A DNA stretch of 64,000 nt from Dama dama (GCF_033118175.1 NC_083711.1:45084001-45148000), one strand, 5' to 3'. Shown: positions 11,832 through 25,190, numbered from the stretch's first letter. Made by a program: numbers and translations. Notes: generated from the letters alone by a model not told the origin.

Positions 11832-14560
11832 AGGCACTTAAAGGCTCTGGAGAATGCACAATATGTTTGGGGGGAAAGTAGTGTAGGGTTGCTGTGTGTT
11901 GACTGGTAGTTGGCAAGAGGTCGTGAAGACGTCCCAGGACCAGACTGTGAAGTGTGTGAATCCAGGTGCTCCCTCAAGTGTAAGAGCAATTCCATAATAG
12001 GAATTTGATAGCAGAGTCAAAAATCTTCTGTTTTAAATTTTGAGAAATATTTCCCAGTTGCCCTCTAGGTGCCTACCTGAGTCAGGTCTACAGAGAGGTC
12101 TTAATTGGCAAAACTAGGAATTAAACTCAAGTCTGTAAGCAGAATCCATGAGGTCGTAACCATAGCACCATGGTGCTTCACACTTCTCATGTATATCGTA
12201 ATAAGATAAATCCTTTCTTCCTTATAAATTGTCTGTGACTTATTGACTGAGACAGTGCATGCTTCACCACATGCCTGGTATGTATTGAATGTTCAGTACG
12301 TTATAAATTTCTGTCGTATAGTGCTCTCAATCTGGCAGCCTCTGTGCCTGTGTTCCCTCCAGCAATGCAAGCATGCACGCTCAGCATTTTTACCTGTACT
12401 GCTTAATTACACCCTGACTGACAGTCTCTATTACCCAGAGTCTTAGCATGGTTTTTCATTCCTCTCATCCAATTTAATTCAGTAGACATTTACTGAAAGT
12501 GTACTCCTGTTCGGCAGACCATGTCAGAGGCCCTATGTTAGGTGGAAGAGGATACAAGGATGAATATGGCATATACTTTGCACTCTAGGAGCCTGCAATC
12601 CAGTGGTTGAAATATGAAGTAATTAGCCTCCAATTAAAATGAATAAATTAAAAATATGCATATACACACACATATATATATCTTGAACACAAGGCTAGTG
12701 TGGACATAGTTTTAATTGCCTGCTGAAAGCAGAGATAGGGCAGATGTGAAAATTTGATAGTTCTGTGCAGTTAATTTTTAATTAGGCCAAAGTATAATGG
12801 CTGGTTTAAGTAGTAAAAATTTGGCATAAGGCCTCAGGTACTTTGGTTCAGAAATTATGAATTATAATCAAATTTCATGTTAAGAAGTAGAGAGAACATG
12901 TCTAATTTCTGATTGCTCAATTTGTGGATTTTACCTATTTTTCAATAACCAAGCAAACAAAAGCTAATTTATCAGTTGGACCATTGTATTGCATTTCAAC
13001 ATGAGTGTATCTAGTATATCCAGATATATTTTATGGAATTTGGTAAATGAAAATTTCATTTCCTCCAATGAGTTATCAAGCAGTAACCCTTGTAAGTTTT
13101 CCTAAAGTCTCTTAAATCACTTAAGTTGTCTACTCGTTAAGCACATCTATAAATCTGACAACAGCGTAAAATTGTCTCAGGGTATCTTTTCATTAGCATT
13201 GGTCTTGTTTATTTCTTCATTCTTAAATATTTTATTAAATATTTAAAATCTTTTTCATAGTTGCAATCAATATAGGAAAATTGAAAGTTACCTGAAGCCT
13301 AAAATCTTTTAATACTTTTTACAAAAGTCTAATCCTTAATTGAAATACTCTTATCCTCTCTAAAATTTATGCAAGTCACCTGCTTCACATTAGCTTATCT
13401 TGTAGAGAAAATAAAACATTAAATCAGTGGAGCATTATTTATCATTAAAGAAAAGTAAATATGTCTAAAAATATTATTATTTATCTAAGAAATATACTTG
13501 AAAGGAAAATCCCCTGAAAACAAATATTAAATTCTCTTTAGTAAATTAATAGCCATTTTTTTCTAACAGAACAGAATTCTCTTTTCTGTGTAACACTAAG
13601 ATATTATAATTAAACTGCTTGCATCTTTCGTCACACTGCACCACCTCAGTGTTCTCATCTGTAAGGCAGTAATACATATTGAGTAGAGCTAAATCTGGCT
13701 TCCAATCTTAATTAAGAAAGTGCTGTTATAAGCAGCAACACACAACCCTTATATTTCCCAATACCCAGTCCCCAGTGAAGACGTAAATTCCTCACTGCCT
13801 GAATTAATGCTGGCACATAGGCACATAAGGACCAGAATCGTCATCACCAACTCATAATTTTTGATTGCTCATCGTTGGCAAGGTATTCTAACTAGGCACT
13901 CTAATGCATACACACATAACCAAACATGCTGACGATGTTGCTTTCACATCTGAGGGTTCCACACAAGCAAAAGATAAAGCCTCAAGGAGATGACAGAGTA
14001 ATAGAGAAAATTGCATTTTATGAAGTAAGGAAAATTACTGAAAGGTTAGAGACATAAATGAATATTTCCCCTCAGATAGAACTCTTACATACTCTTTATA
14101 CTAGAAACTCCCTTTATGATATTTAAAAAAAAAAAAACAAAAACAAGCTCTCTTTCTGTGAACAAAGACCATGTTTGTTATAGAAATAAGAGAGAACTGT
14201 TGAAATTGATTGAGAAGACTCTGAAGAAGTCTGAGGTCCAAGCTCTAGTAGGGGTATCTTGAGGGTTTGTTGGAGAAAAGATATTAAAGGACATATCTTC
14301 TGTAGTGAATAGTGGTAGTGATTTACTGACTATTGAGCTGGAAGATAGTGGAACGTATATTGACCATAAGAGTCATATCCTCTTATTCAATAAATACTTG
14401 AGATTCCTGTTGCTGAGTTCTGTCCTAGGTGTGATGAACAAGTTGTAAATAAGAATGATGTTTCTTACTCTTAATAATGGCAATAAAATTAAACTAAAAA
14501 ATGAGCAAAATAAATTTAAGTTGTGGTAATATTATGAAGAGAATGAGAACATGTGGTAAG
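11832..14560. other. Intron 3, unique sequence with L2 relics
   Basis: No gene is recognised. L2-like minus-strand relics lie at about 12470-12620 and 14385-14470 ('cattcaacaaatatttattgag' type), a TA/CA tract at 12655-12681, and an A-rich run at 14124-14137. Confidence 0.45.
12470..12620 (-). mobile_element. L2 LINE relic (tentative)
   Basis: 'agtagacatttactgaaagtg' and 'ctctaggagcctgcaatcca' resemble the reverse complement of the L2 3' end. Confidence 0.45.
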
Positions 14561-15110
14561 ATAAAAGAGAGGCTGGCTAGAGGATCACGCCTAAAGCACA
14601 GATATGTTTGGTGCATCACAGAAGGAGCAAGAAGGCCAGTACGGCTGAAAAAAGATGAGGTGGAGGAAAGGGACTGAAGAGGGGAGCAGGGCCCAGATCT
14701 TATAGAACTACCCTTTCAGCTGTTGTAAAGAATTTGATTTTTATTAAAAATATAATTCTAGCAGTGAGAGAGGTTAAGCAGTAAAGATCCTTTAGTATGC
14801 TCTCAGATACTGACTTAGGTTTTTTAAAAGATCACTCCGATCAAAATTATGTTGTAAGATACTGTGTGCAAAAGTGGAAAGAGTCACTGGAATCACTCAG
14901 GCCAAAGATCATAGGGATGTGGACTTGGGTACTAGCAGTGGAGAGGAACATATGTAGCATCTATTTTGGAGTTGGAACCATAGGAATGGATAAGGTAATT
15001 TGCCTTCTGGAAGCAAAGTTAGGAGACCACATAAGACTTTTGACATTTATACAGATTTTAAGAGTGGAAATGTTGCCACAAAGCAAAGTGTGGAAGCAAA
15101 CGATAGTGTC
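14560..15110 (+). repeat. Ancient mammalian interspersed repeat, family not assigned
   Basis: The order of 'aggccagtacggctg', 'gggcccagatcttatagaac', 'ttaaaagatcactccgatc' and 'actagcagtggagaggaaca' follows a widespread old mammalian repeat. A 172-codon open frame at 14797-15315 largely overlaps it and has no domain, so I do not call it a gene. Confidence 0.5.
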
Positions 15111-15315
15111 CCTGCTCCAGTACACTACAGAAGGCTCTGATTGTGATACTTCAAGGAGAAGGAAAGAGATTAAATTCCAGAAAAAGCTAGTGAAATGTTT
15201 AAGGGGTAGAGATCTGAGGAATGAATATGTTGAAGGAGGAAAAATGCCAAACTTGGAAAGTTTGAGTTTTAAGTCCAGCTCTGTTCCTATTTCAACATGT
15301 AATTCTGAGGAATAA

Positions 15316-17009
15316 GCTTTATCTTCTAAAGACAGGTATGTCTCCTCTTTTGTAAAAGAAGAATGCTGTTCAAAAATGTATTATTTTATACCAAGACACC
15401 CTGGCAAACAAAGGAAGCTGAAGGTTTTTCCATCTCGCATGTCGTTGTGTGAGTAGGTCTTTCTTCTGCGAAGCACAACTGCCCATCTCAAGCTCCTCCT
15501 GCTTGGGCTCCCATGGCTTCCTGCATACTGTTAGGGGGACTGTATGTCATAGATTACACTCCACAGATTTTCTTTTCCTCTGTACATACTTTTTTTAAAA
15601 AAAACAAAGCAATGCATTAAATTACCAAAAAAAAAAAAAAATCATCTTTAATTACTAATGTCTTAAACATCATAATTCCTCTTAGTCTTTTGCTTTGAAA
15701 AAATGATGGATGAGAAATAAATGATAAAATGTGTGTACAATTATCTTTTTCACTAAATGACAGAATATTTTAAACCTTGAAAAGACTCTAGAATGTCGAA
15801 AAGAGTAAATGTTATCCATATGAAAAGCCATAATGTTTTATTTAAGAAATAATGAAGTTATGAAATATTTGCTTATGAATTAAACAGCTATCATTTCCCA
15901 CATAGTATGATTTCTTAGGCTTTAGATTTCAAAAATGTAAATATCCGTCACATAGTTAAATAATATCATTCTTAAGAGAATCATTATATAGCACCATGGG
16001 CCAGATACCAGGTGCTTAAAGTGGTAACTTAGTTAATTCTCAAGATGCCTGTACAAACTAAGTGCTGTTTTTACAACTGTTTCATAGATGAGAAAATGAG
16101 ATACAGAGAAATTAATTAACTAACTTTTCTAAGGTCACAAAGAGTTAAGGTTAGTAAGTGGATGGATCAAGATTTGAATCTGGGGTATCTGTCAGGATGA
16201 TAAAGGAAGTGCTTTATTCTTCCTGTGAGAATCTAACATGGAGAAAAATTCCTGGATTCCTATGATAAAGTGTTCTCCATCATCTTGAGAAAAAAACAAG
16301 GACCCTTAAATCCCATGGAAAGGAATTGTGAAGAAATAAAAAGAATTTATAAACCAAAGACTTTATGCACTCAGCAGAGTTGATTGAATTAACTGAGTAA
16401 ACTATCTATGTTTGGTTGAGGGGATCCATTCTGGAATTGGCTTCAAATGGATTCACTTGTAATATATAGGCAGGTTTTGTCTACTGATCTCTAAAATGAC
16501 TTGATTGGAAGATGTTATCTTCATACAGGATAAGAGAAGGGGAAAAATGTTTGGTGGGTGTGTTATAGATCTATCTAACAGCCTTAAATTTTTCTTAAAA
16601 GTTCACATAAAAAATCAGGTATAAAAATTTGGGTAATATTAGGTAATATAATTCTGATCTAAATCTTGGACTGACTTCAATAAATTATGTTACAACAAAA
16701 TTAAATTCACTTGTCTCAGGCAACAACTTTTATTCCACCTAATTAGAAAATGTGTAAAGACTTAATTCTCCTAGGTTACCTTTCTTCCAGAAAGCAAGCC
16801 TAATCCACTGTTAGTTCGTTTTTTTTAACTTTGTCTCATTTGTTTTTCTTTATTATTAGAGGATTTGAATGTTAAAGAACATTGAGTATAAATAGTTGAA
16901 TACAATCAGACATTGCAAAATTTAAACATGTTTGTTAAATTCTCAAGTGCATTTGATATGTAAGAGTATATTTTATTAAGCGTCATTATGTATCATGAAC
17001 GGGATGAAC
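15316..17009. other. Intron 3, AT-rich, with a MIR
   Basis: Nothing coding is seen. There are A-runs at about 15597-15643 and a MIR at 15985-16190. Confidence 0.45.
15985..16190 (-). mobile_element. MIR SINE relic, minus strand
   Basis: 'tttcatagatgagaaaatgag', 'ctaaggtcacaaagagttaa' and 'gatttgaatctgggg' match the MIR core in reverse complement. Confidence 0.8.
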
Positions 17010-20000
17010 AGAACGGCCAGCGGCGGCTGCGTCTCACTGGAGAGGCTGGCAGCTGGGAAGCTATCCCCCACATACAAAGACAGGAGCAGCAGCTACGCTT
17101 TGCTAGAGCAGCCCTGAAGGGATACCCCATATCCAAGGTCAGGAACAGTGGCAGGAACTTTGCTGGACGGGCCATGAGGAGATTCCCCAGGTCCAAGGGC
17201 AAAGGAGAGCCCAGGCAAGATGGTAGGAGGGGAGAATGCGCATTTAGAATCAAACCTGTTCCCACCAGAGACTCTCAGGGTCTTGTTCTGATAGGTGGGG
17301 TCATGCTCAGTTATTGATGGGTGAAGCTGTGTTCCCTCCCTGCTGTTTGACCTGGGGCCAAACTATGGTGGAGGTAACGAAGATAATGGTGACCTCCTTC
17401 AAACAGTATGACAGTATGAAAAGGCAGAAAGATAGGACACTGAAAGATGAACTCCCCAGGTCGGCAGGTACCTGATATGCTACTGGAGATCAGTGGAGAA
17501 ATAACTCCAGAAAGAATGAAGGGATGGAGCCAAAGCAAAAACAACACCCAGTTATGGATGAGACTGGTGATGGAAGCAAAGTCCAGTGCTGTAAAGAGCA
17601 ATATTGCATAGGAAGCTGAAATGTTAGGTCCATGAAACTAGGCAAATTGAAAGTCAAATGGTAGATGGCAAGAGTGAATGTTGACATTTTAGGAATCAGC
17701 AAAATAAAATGGAATGAAATGGGTAAATTTAACTCAGATGAACATTATATATACTACCGTGGGCAAGAATCCCTTAGAAGAAATGGAGTAGCCATCATAG
17801 TCAACAAAAAAGTAGGAAATAAAGAACTTGGATGCAATTCTGAAAAATGACAGAATGATCTCTGTTCATTTCCGAGGCAAACCATTCAATATCACAGTAA
17901 TCCAAGTCTATGTCCCTACCAGTAATGCTGAAGAAGTTGAAGTTGAATGGCTCTATGAAGACCTACAAGACCTTCTAGAACTAACACTCAAAAAAGATGT
18001 CCTTTTCATAATAGAGGGCTGGAATGCAAAAGTAGAAGGTCAAGAAACACCTTGAGTAACAGGAAGGTTTGGCCTTGGAGTACAGAATGAAGCAGGGCAA
18101 AGGCTAATACAGTTTTGCCAAGAGAATGCACTGGTCATAGCAAACACCCTCTTCCAGCATCACAAGAGAAGACTCTACATATGGACATCACCAGATGCCC
18201 AACACCAAAATCAGACTGATTATATTCTTTGCAGCCAAAGATGGAGAAGCTCTATAAAGTCAGCAAAAACAAAACTGGGAGCTGACTGTGGCTCAGATCA
18301 TGAACTCCTTATTGCCAAATTCAGACTTAAATTGAAAAAGTAGGGAAAACCACTAGATCATTAAGGTATGACCTAAATCAAATCCCTTATGATTATACAG
18401 TGGAAGTGAGAAATAGATTTAAGGGACTAGGTCTGATCGAGTGCCTGATGAACTATGGACTGAGGTTCATGACATTGTACAGGAGACAGGGATCAAGACC
18501 ACCCCCAAGAAAAAGAAATGCAAAAAAGCAAAATGGCTCTCTGAGGAGGCCTTACAAATAGCTGTGAAAGAAGAGAAGCAAAAAGCAAAGGATTTTTTTT
18601 TTTTTAAATAAAGGAGAAATTGAACAAAAAAAATAATAAAAAATTAGCATATTAAAAAAAAAGCAAAGGATAAAAGGAAAGATATATCCATTTGTATGCA
18701 GAGTTCCAAAGAATAGCAAGGAGAGATAAGAAAGCCTCCTCAGTGATCAGTGCAAAGAAATAGAGGAAAACAATAGCATGGGAAAGACTGAGGATCTCTT
18801 CATGAAAATCAGAGATACTAAGGGAACATTTCATGCAAAGATGGGCTCAATAAAGGACAGAAATGGTATGGACCTAACAAAAGCAGACGATATTAAGAAG
18901 AGGTGGCAAGAATACACAGAAGAATTGTACAAAAAAGATCTTCATACCCAGATAATCACAATGGTTTGATCACTTATCTAGAGCCAGACATCCTAGAATG
19001 TGAAGTCAAGTGGGCCTTAGGAAGTATCACTCTGAACAAAGCTAGTGGAGGTGATGGAATGCCAGTTGAGCTATTTCAAATCCTAAAAGACGATGCAGTG
19101 AAAGTGCTGCACTCAATATGCCAGCAAATTTGGAAAACTCAGCAGTGGCCACAGGACTGGAAAAAGTCAGTTTTCATTCCAATCCCAAAGAAAGGCAATG
19201 CCAAAGATTGCTCAAACTACCACACAATTGCACTCACCTCAAACACTAGCAAAGTAATGCTCAAAATTCTACAAGCCAGGCTTCAACAATATGTGAACCG
19301 TTAACTTCCAGATGTTCAAGCTGGTTTTCAAAAAGGCAGAGGAACCAGGGATCAAATTGCCAACATCTGCTGGATCATCAAAAAAGCAAGAGAGTTCCAG
19401 AAAAACATCTGTTTCTGCTTTATCAACTAGGCCAAAGCCTTTGTGTGGATCATAATAACATGTGGAAAATTCTTAAAGAGATGGGAGTATCAGACCCCTG
19501 ATCTGCCTCTTGAGAAATCTGTATGCAGGTCAGGAAGCAACAGTTAGAAATGGACATGGAACAACAGCCTGTTTCCAAATAGGAAAAGGAGTATATTAAG
19601 GCTGTATATTGTCACCCTGCTTATTTAACTTATATGCAAAGTACATCATGAGAAACGCTGGGCAAGATTAAGCACAAGCTGGAATCACAATTGCCAGAAG
19701 AAATATCAATAACCTCAGACATGTAGATGGCACCACCCTTACAGCAGAAAGTGAAGAACACCTAAAGAGCCTTTTGATGAAAGTGGAGGAGGAGAGTAAA
19801 AAGTTGGCTTAAAGCTCAACATTTAGAAAACTAAGATCATGACATCTAGTCCCATCACTTCATGGCAAACAGATGGGGAAACAGTGGAAACCATGGCAGA
19901 GTATTTTGGCGGGCTCCAAAATCACTGCAGATGGTGACTGCCACCATGAAATTAAAAGACACTTACTCCTTCTAAGGAAAGTTATGACCAACTGAGCATA

Positions 20001-20457
20001 TTAAAAAGAAGAGACATTACTTTGCCAACAAAGGTCCATCTAATTATAGCTATGTTTTTTCCAGTAGTCATGTATGGATGTGAGAGTTGAACTATAAAGA
20101 AAGCTGAGTGCAGAAGAATTGATGCTTTTGAACTGTGGTGTTGGAGAAGACTCATGAGAGTCCTTTCCATCTAAAGGATATCAGTTCTGAATATTCATTG
20201 GAAAGCCTGATATTCAAGCTGAAACTCCAATACTTTGGGCACCTGTTACGAAGAGCTGACTCATTTGAAAAGACCCTGATGCTGGGAAAAATTGAAGGAG
20301 GGAGGAAAAGGGGATGACAGAGGATGAGATGGTTGGATGGCATCACCGACTCAATGGACTTGGATTTGGGAGTTGGTGGTGGACAGGGAGGCCTGGCTTG
20401 CTGCAGTCATGGGGTCACAAAGTGTCAGACATGATTGAGCAACTGAACTGGACTGAT
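17010..20457 (+). mobile_element. Near full-length BovB (RTE) LINE, plus strand, decayed
   Basis: The GC-rich 5' UTR is present at about 17010-17230 with diverged repeat units ('cagccctgaagggatacccc', 'tccaaggtcaggaacagtgg'). The endonuclease follows at about 17665-18330, starting NVDILGISKIKWNEMG; its catalytic-type GDWNAK is altered to EGWNAK. RT pieces lie at 18778-19304 (NKASGGDGMPVELF; IPIPKKGNAKDC), with stops and frame changes afterwards, and the standard BovB 3' end at 20457. The element is inactive. A small foreign insertion at 18594-18658 interrupts it. It is sense to EPHA6 and in opposite orientation to the copy at 8067-11095. Confidence 0.92.
18594..18658. other. About 65-bp insertion in the BovB with a 13-bp target-site duplication
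   Basis: AAAAGCAAAGGAT occurs at 18581-18593 and again at 18659-18671, where intact BovB has it once. The segment between them begins with a T-run and ends with an A-run. Confidence 0.75.
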
Positions 20458-20684
20458 AGTATTATGCTATACATTTTTAATTCGTTTGTTGGAAAATGTC
20501 TTTTTATTTACGATATACATGACTGGGCATATTTGGTTTAACCATTACAGCTGATTTCCTGACTGTTTGAGTATGAGAGTTTCTTTCTTGGACATTGTAA
20601 GTTTTTGTAGAATGCTTGACCTTAAAACTTATGGATATAATTTTATCCACTGCTGATAATGAGCTAGGAAACAACTGACACATT

Positions 20685-20785
20685 ATATAAATTATTTTGC
20701 ACATCCCAACATTTAAGTCTATTATCATCTCCATTTTACAGATGAGTAAATTCAGACTTACAGTTGTTAAATAAGGCAATATGTT
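20685..20785 (-). mobile_element. MIR relic, minus strand
   Basis: 'tctccattttacagatgagt' is the characteristic MIR core in reverse complement. Confidence 0.65.
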
Positions 20786-20799
20786 TCAACCAGTGAAAG

Positions 20800-20898
20800 T
20801 GAAAGTCTAAGTTGTGTCCAACTCTTTGCTACTACCTTGACCTGAATTCTACAGGTCAGAATACTGGAGTGGGTAACCTTTCCCTTCTCCAGAGGATT
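20800..20898 (-). mobile_element. Truncated Bov SINE, minus strand
   Basis: 'gtgaaagtgaaagtctaagt', 'gtgtccaactctttgct' and 'gaatactggagtgggtaacc' match a BovA monomer in reverse complement. Confidence 0.75.
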
Positions 20899-22229
20899 TT
20901 AATATACTTAAAAGAAGAAACCTTATATTCAGATCATATTGGTTGAAATAGGATCTGAATTATAGTGGCAAAAGCCCCCAGTTTTATCCTCAGTGATACA
21001 CTCAACATCATTAAGTATATTAAAAATAGTTAATAATTACGTTTAAACTGTACTTAATCTCAACCTTATTCTTTTTCCAGACTATTTCTTAAAATCATTT
21101 GTGTTCACAATTAGTGTTTCCTTCTTTTCACCACTACCACTCTTGTTTAGTTGTTAAATATTCTCCAGATCGAGGCCTTAGTCTCCCAACTGGTCCTAAC
21201 GCTTCACATCTCACATCTCTTTAATACATTTGGTGCACTGTTAAAAGACTCCAGTTTGAATAAACTTGCATCCCTTTTTTCAAACGTTTCTGTATCCAGT
21301 AATTAATATAAACTTCTTTAAGCTGTCTTATAAGACTTTTAATAACCATCTCCCTTTAACTACTTTCTATCTCTCTTCTTTCCACTGTCAGTTCTTCATT
21401 TTATCCAAGTTGGCATCCTCTCCATATTTGGGAACTTGTGATACTTAGTTTCATTTTCAGATCATTTTTCTTTCATTCTTACTTTTATTCTACCTTTCTA
21501 TAGAAAAAGTCCAGTTAAAATGCCACATCTCTAGGCCAATTTAATCTACTCCACCTGACATTAATGTGTTTCTTCTTGAAACACCAGGCATTTATCATCT
21601 GTACCATCTGTGATGTAAACACATAGTGACTAATATCATCATATAACTTAAAGTGTATAGTCATTACCTCTTCAGGGACTGGGTCTTATACTACCTGTAA
21701 CCACTGACTTCTCTATTATATGCTGAGTGAATAGTAACTGCAAGCAGTTATACATTTACCAAAGTTGCTCCAGTTGAGTATAATCAAAGGTGATTGTACT
21801 TGAAAATGCCGTATCAGCTAAATGCAAGAGCACTGTTATTTTTATATTAATTCTACAGTTTGTAAAGGTGCAAAGAATGAAAATTACATATGCATTTAAA
21901 TTAAAACATTCAGTCAAACATGAGAGCTGAATATGTTCATCAACATGACAATTTGAGGCAAAAGTTCTAAAATTGCAGGTTTCAAAATTAAAGCACATAC
22001 TAAATTTAGGATAAATTTTCTAAATAGTGCTTGAATATGATATTTCTTTAATAAGGGATGCAATAAAGTATTATGTTAATTCCAGGTGCTTTGCAAGTGT
22101 TCCTGCCCCGTTAAAGAAGCTGTATCAGAATACTAATAATTTTGTAATATTAACTATTTAATTATAAATAAATAAATTTGTAATATTAAAATGTTGGTTT
22201 TATAAGTCAAAGAATATCAAAGACCACTA

Positions 22230-22310
22230 ATTTAATCTGTTATTTAACAAATATTTATTGAGCACCCAATATGTACTAAGTACTTTGTTAGAGGATGAGA
22301 ATTTTAACAC
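22230..22310 (-). mobile_element. L2 LINE relic (tentative)
   Basis: 'acaaatatttattgagcacc' is the reverse complement of the L2 3' terminus. Confidence 0.55.
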
Positions 22311-23213
22311 ATATATATTTTATTCTTGCAAGTACTCACACACTATTGACTAGGTCATGGAATCAAACCACTGCAAAAAAATAAAATAAAACCTGCTATA
22401 ATGGAGGCATATTGTAATATGCACTTGCAACAGAGAGCAAAGACAGACAAATGTGTGTGTGTTCATAGTACAGTCATTTGGTCCAATAGCTTCTTTGACC
22501 TTAGTGTCTAGAATGTCGCAATTTAAGGAAATCTGATCATCTGAACCACCAGAGAAGCCCATGTATGTGTATAAAGTAGATTAATTAGAGTTTGGAGTTG
22601 CATAAATGAAGGCCTGCTAAGAATTGCTTTACTGTGTTTAAAATACTTATAAATATGTATACAGAGGATTTACACAAAACGATTTATACAAAAGAATTAC
22701 ACAAAAATTTTGCATGTACACAGCTTCTGATTAATGGAATTTATAGCTCTGTAATAGAAAAGTTCTTCTGTGGTTCCTAGTTTTCAAATGAAAACACTTA
22801 TTACAAGTTCATGAAATGTTGTAACTGGTTTTATAGCCCACTCCTGTTTGTCATGAAGATTGGATTATCCAAACACCAGCTTATACATGATCTGCCTGGG
22901 TGTAAATACTCACTGGGAAATTCAGGCTCTGGCCAAGAGCATTAATATATGGAATGGTTCTACTTGTGTAGAACTAGATATAAGCCAGATAAAGAAGCCA
23001 TATTCTGATCAGACATGAAAACTGTGCATCTGTAAAACCTGCACATCTTAGTTTCTGCCGAGCAAGCAGCCATATAGAGCTGTTGAAAGCAGTGCATCAC
23101 ACGTTATGAATCTTGAGTGTCCGCTGTTGCTGCATACAACATTTCACCCTTGACTGCATCCTTGTGATCCTCAAGAATCTGTCATATCCGAACCATACTG
23201 GATCAATATAGGT

Positions 23214-23570
23214 TCTCTTTTGGAGAAGCCTCTTGAGAGTCCTTGGACTGCAAGGAGATCCAACCAGCCCATCCTAAAAGAGATAAGTCCTGGGTGTTCA
23301 TTGGAAGGACTGATGCTGAAGCTGAAACTCCAGTACATTGGCCACCTGATGCGAAGAGCTGACTCATTTGAAAAGACCCTGATGCTGGGAAAGATTGAGG
23401 GCAGGAGGAGAAAGGGACGACAGAGGATGAGATGTTTGGATGGCATCACCAACTCGATGGACATGCATTTGGGTGGACTCCAGGAGTTGGTGATGGACAG
23501 GGAGGCCTGGCGTGCTGCGATTCATGGGGTTGCAAAGAGTCAGACATGACTGAGTGACTGAACTGACTTA
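23214..23570 (+). mobile_element. BovB LINE 3' fragment, plus strand
   Basis: It begins 'ggagaagcctcttgagagtc' and ends 'gactgagtgactgaactgac'. An open frame encodes the BovB C-terminal tail (ADSFEKTLMLGKIEG). It is well preserved. Confidence 0.9.
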
Positions 23571-23808
23571 TACTAGATAGAAGATACTGTTCCAGTGTGC
23601 TTCAGTTCAGTATTTACAGAACATTTCAGTGAAATGTAAACCAAGGTTTTGTAAGTTATTTTAAAATATTAATAGAAAGGAAGTAAATAAAGTACTATGT
23701 AGTACACCATTAGTTGTTATTCAACATACAAGCATGGGAATAGAAGCAGGGATCAAGATCGAAGAGTAGGAAGAACCTGAGCTCACCTCCCCCGGCAAAA
23801 ATCAAAAC

Positions 23809-24410
23809 CAGTGTTCATCGCAGCACTGTTTATAATAGCCAGGACATGGAAGCAACCTAGATCCCCATCAGCAGATGAATGGATAAGGAAGCTGTGGTAC
23901 ATATACACCATGGAATATTACTCAGCCGTTAAAAAGAATTCATTTGAACCAGTCCTAATGAGATGGATGAAGCTGGAGCCCCTTATACAGAGTGAAGTAA
24001 GGCAGAAAGATAAAGAACATTACAGCATACTATCACATATATATGGAATTTAGAAAGATGGTAACGATAACCCTATATGCAAAACAGAAAAAGAGACACA
24101 GAAATACAGAACAGACTTTTGAACTCTGTGGGAGAATGTGAGGGTGGGATATTTCAAAAGAACAGCATGTATACTATCTATGGTGAAACAGATCACCAGC
24201 CCAGGTGGGATACATGAGACAAGTGCTCCGGCCTGGTGCACTGGGAGGACTCGGGGGAATCGGGTGAAGAGGGAGGTGGGAGCGGGGATCGGGATGGGGA
24301 ATACGTGTAAATCCATGGCTGATTCATATCAATGTATGACAAAACCCACTGAAATGTTGTGAAGTGATTGGCCTCCAACTAATAAAAAAAAAAAAAAGAT
24401 TTAAAAAAAA
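23809..24410 (+). mobile_element. 5'-truncated ruminant L1 3' end, plus strand
   Basis: The C-terminal end of ORF2 (IARTWKQPRSPSADEW; YSAVKKN) is followed by the 3' UTR ('atggctgattcatatcaatg') and two A-runs. The direct repeat AAAAATCAAAAC at 23797-23808 and 24411-24422 is a 12-bp target-site duplication. The roughly 60 bases just before it ('cctgagctcacctcccccgg') resemble an L1 5' leader, possibly part of an older insertion. Confidence 0.88.
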
Positions 24411-24429
24411 AAAAATCAAAACTATATAT

Positions 24430-25190
24430 AGAGCAAATATTACCAAATGGGTCATTTGATCCAGTGCACGGCAAGCCAAAACTCTAAGACAACTGAATTT
24501 GCCCCAAAGAGAGAGTTTATTCACAAGGCAGCCAAGTGAGTAAATACAAGAACTGGTCTCAAATCCACCTTCCTGAAAGCTAGAGGCTTGGTATTCTTAT
24601 GTGGTAAAGAATAAAGAAGCTAGGAGGTCTGAGGCATGAGGCATGTGGGGGAAGGTGATTGAAAAAAAGAAAAAAGTGATAATTGCTGTTCTGTTCAGAC
24701 ATAAGGAAGCCACGGGCCTCTGGATATTCAAAAGAATACTCGTGCATGCCCAGTTGAAAAGTTAGTGGTCTTAACTAGCTCAGCCAAACTAGACACGGAG
24801 GGCTCCAAGTTCTGGAAAACAACTTAGGCAAACATCTTATCATTTATGCTCCGTGTCACGTAGAGGATCTGCATGTCTTTTTTAGCGGGAATTACAACAG
24901 TCTTGATTACTAAAGGTGGGTTACAGGTGAAATACGTGTAGCTAATGATCACTGATGGTTTTATGACTATTCACTGAGAATAACCTGAAGATTAGCAACA
25001 GTTCTACAACCAAGGCTGTACAGGGGAAAAAAAAATAAACAGAGTCTAGTAGAAGGGACAGAAGTCATCTAGTGGAGGCCTGCACCCTGCATGGACGACT
25101 CAGAAGAGGAGGGGGCATCACAGGGCCAGGGATTCAATCTTCCTGGGGGGCAAGGCTTTTGAGCCACATATGAGGAGCCCCAGCAATAGG
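24430..25190 (-). mobile_element. Candidate solo LTR, minus strand, family not assigned
   Basis: On the minus strand an AATAAA (24516-24521) is followed by 'ctctctctttggggcaaatt' and then a non-L1 tail, a layout typical of an LTR R/U5 region. No retroviral coding sequence, primer-binding site or clear target-site duplication is seen, and the boundaries are guesses. It could be another kind of old insertion. Confidence 0.35.

Larger units (their letters stand above)
20458..23213. other. Intron 3, mostly unique with old repeat relics
   Basis: It holds a MIR relic (20685-20785), a partial minus-strand SINE (20800-20898) and an L2-like relic (22230-22310). The rest is AT-rich and unassigned. Confidence 0.45.

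Noticed and set aside
14797..15315. 172-codon open frame (+)
   Set aside because: It mostly overlaps an ancient interspersed repeat, has no recognisable domain and no splice or promoter context.
22535..22562. Possible 28-bp Bov-tA head remnant (-)
   Set aside because: Too short to support as a separate element.
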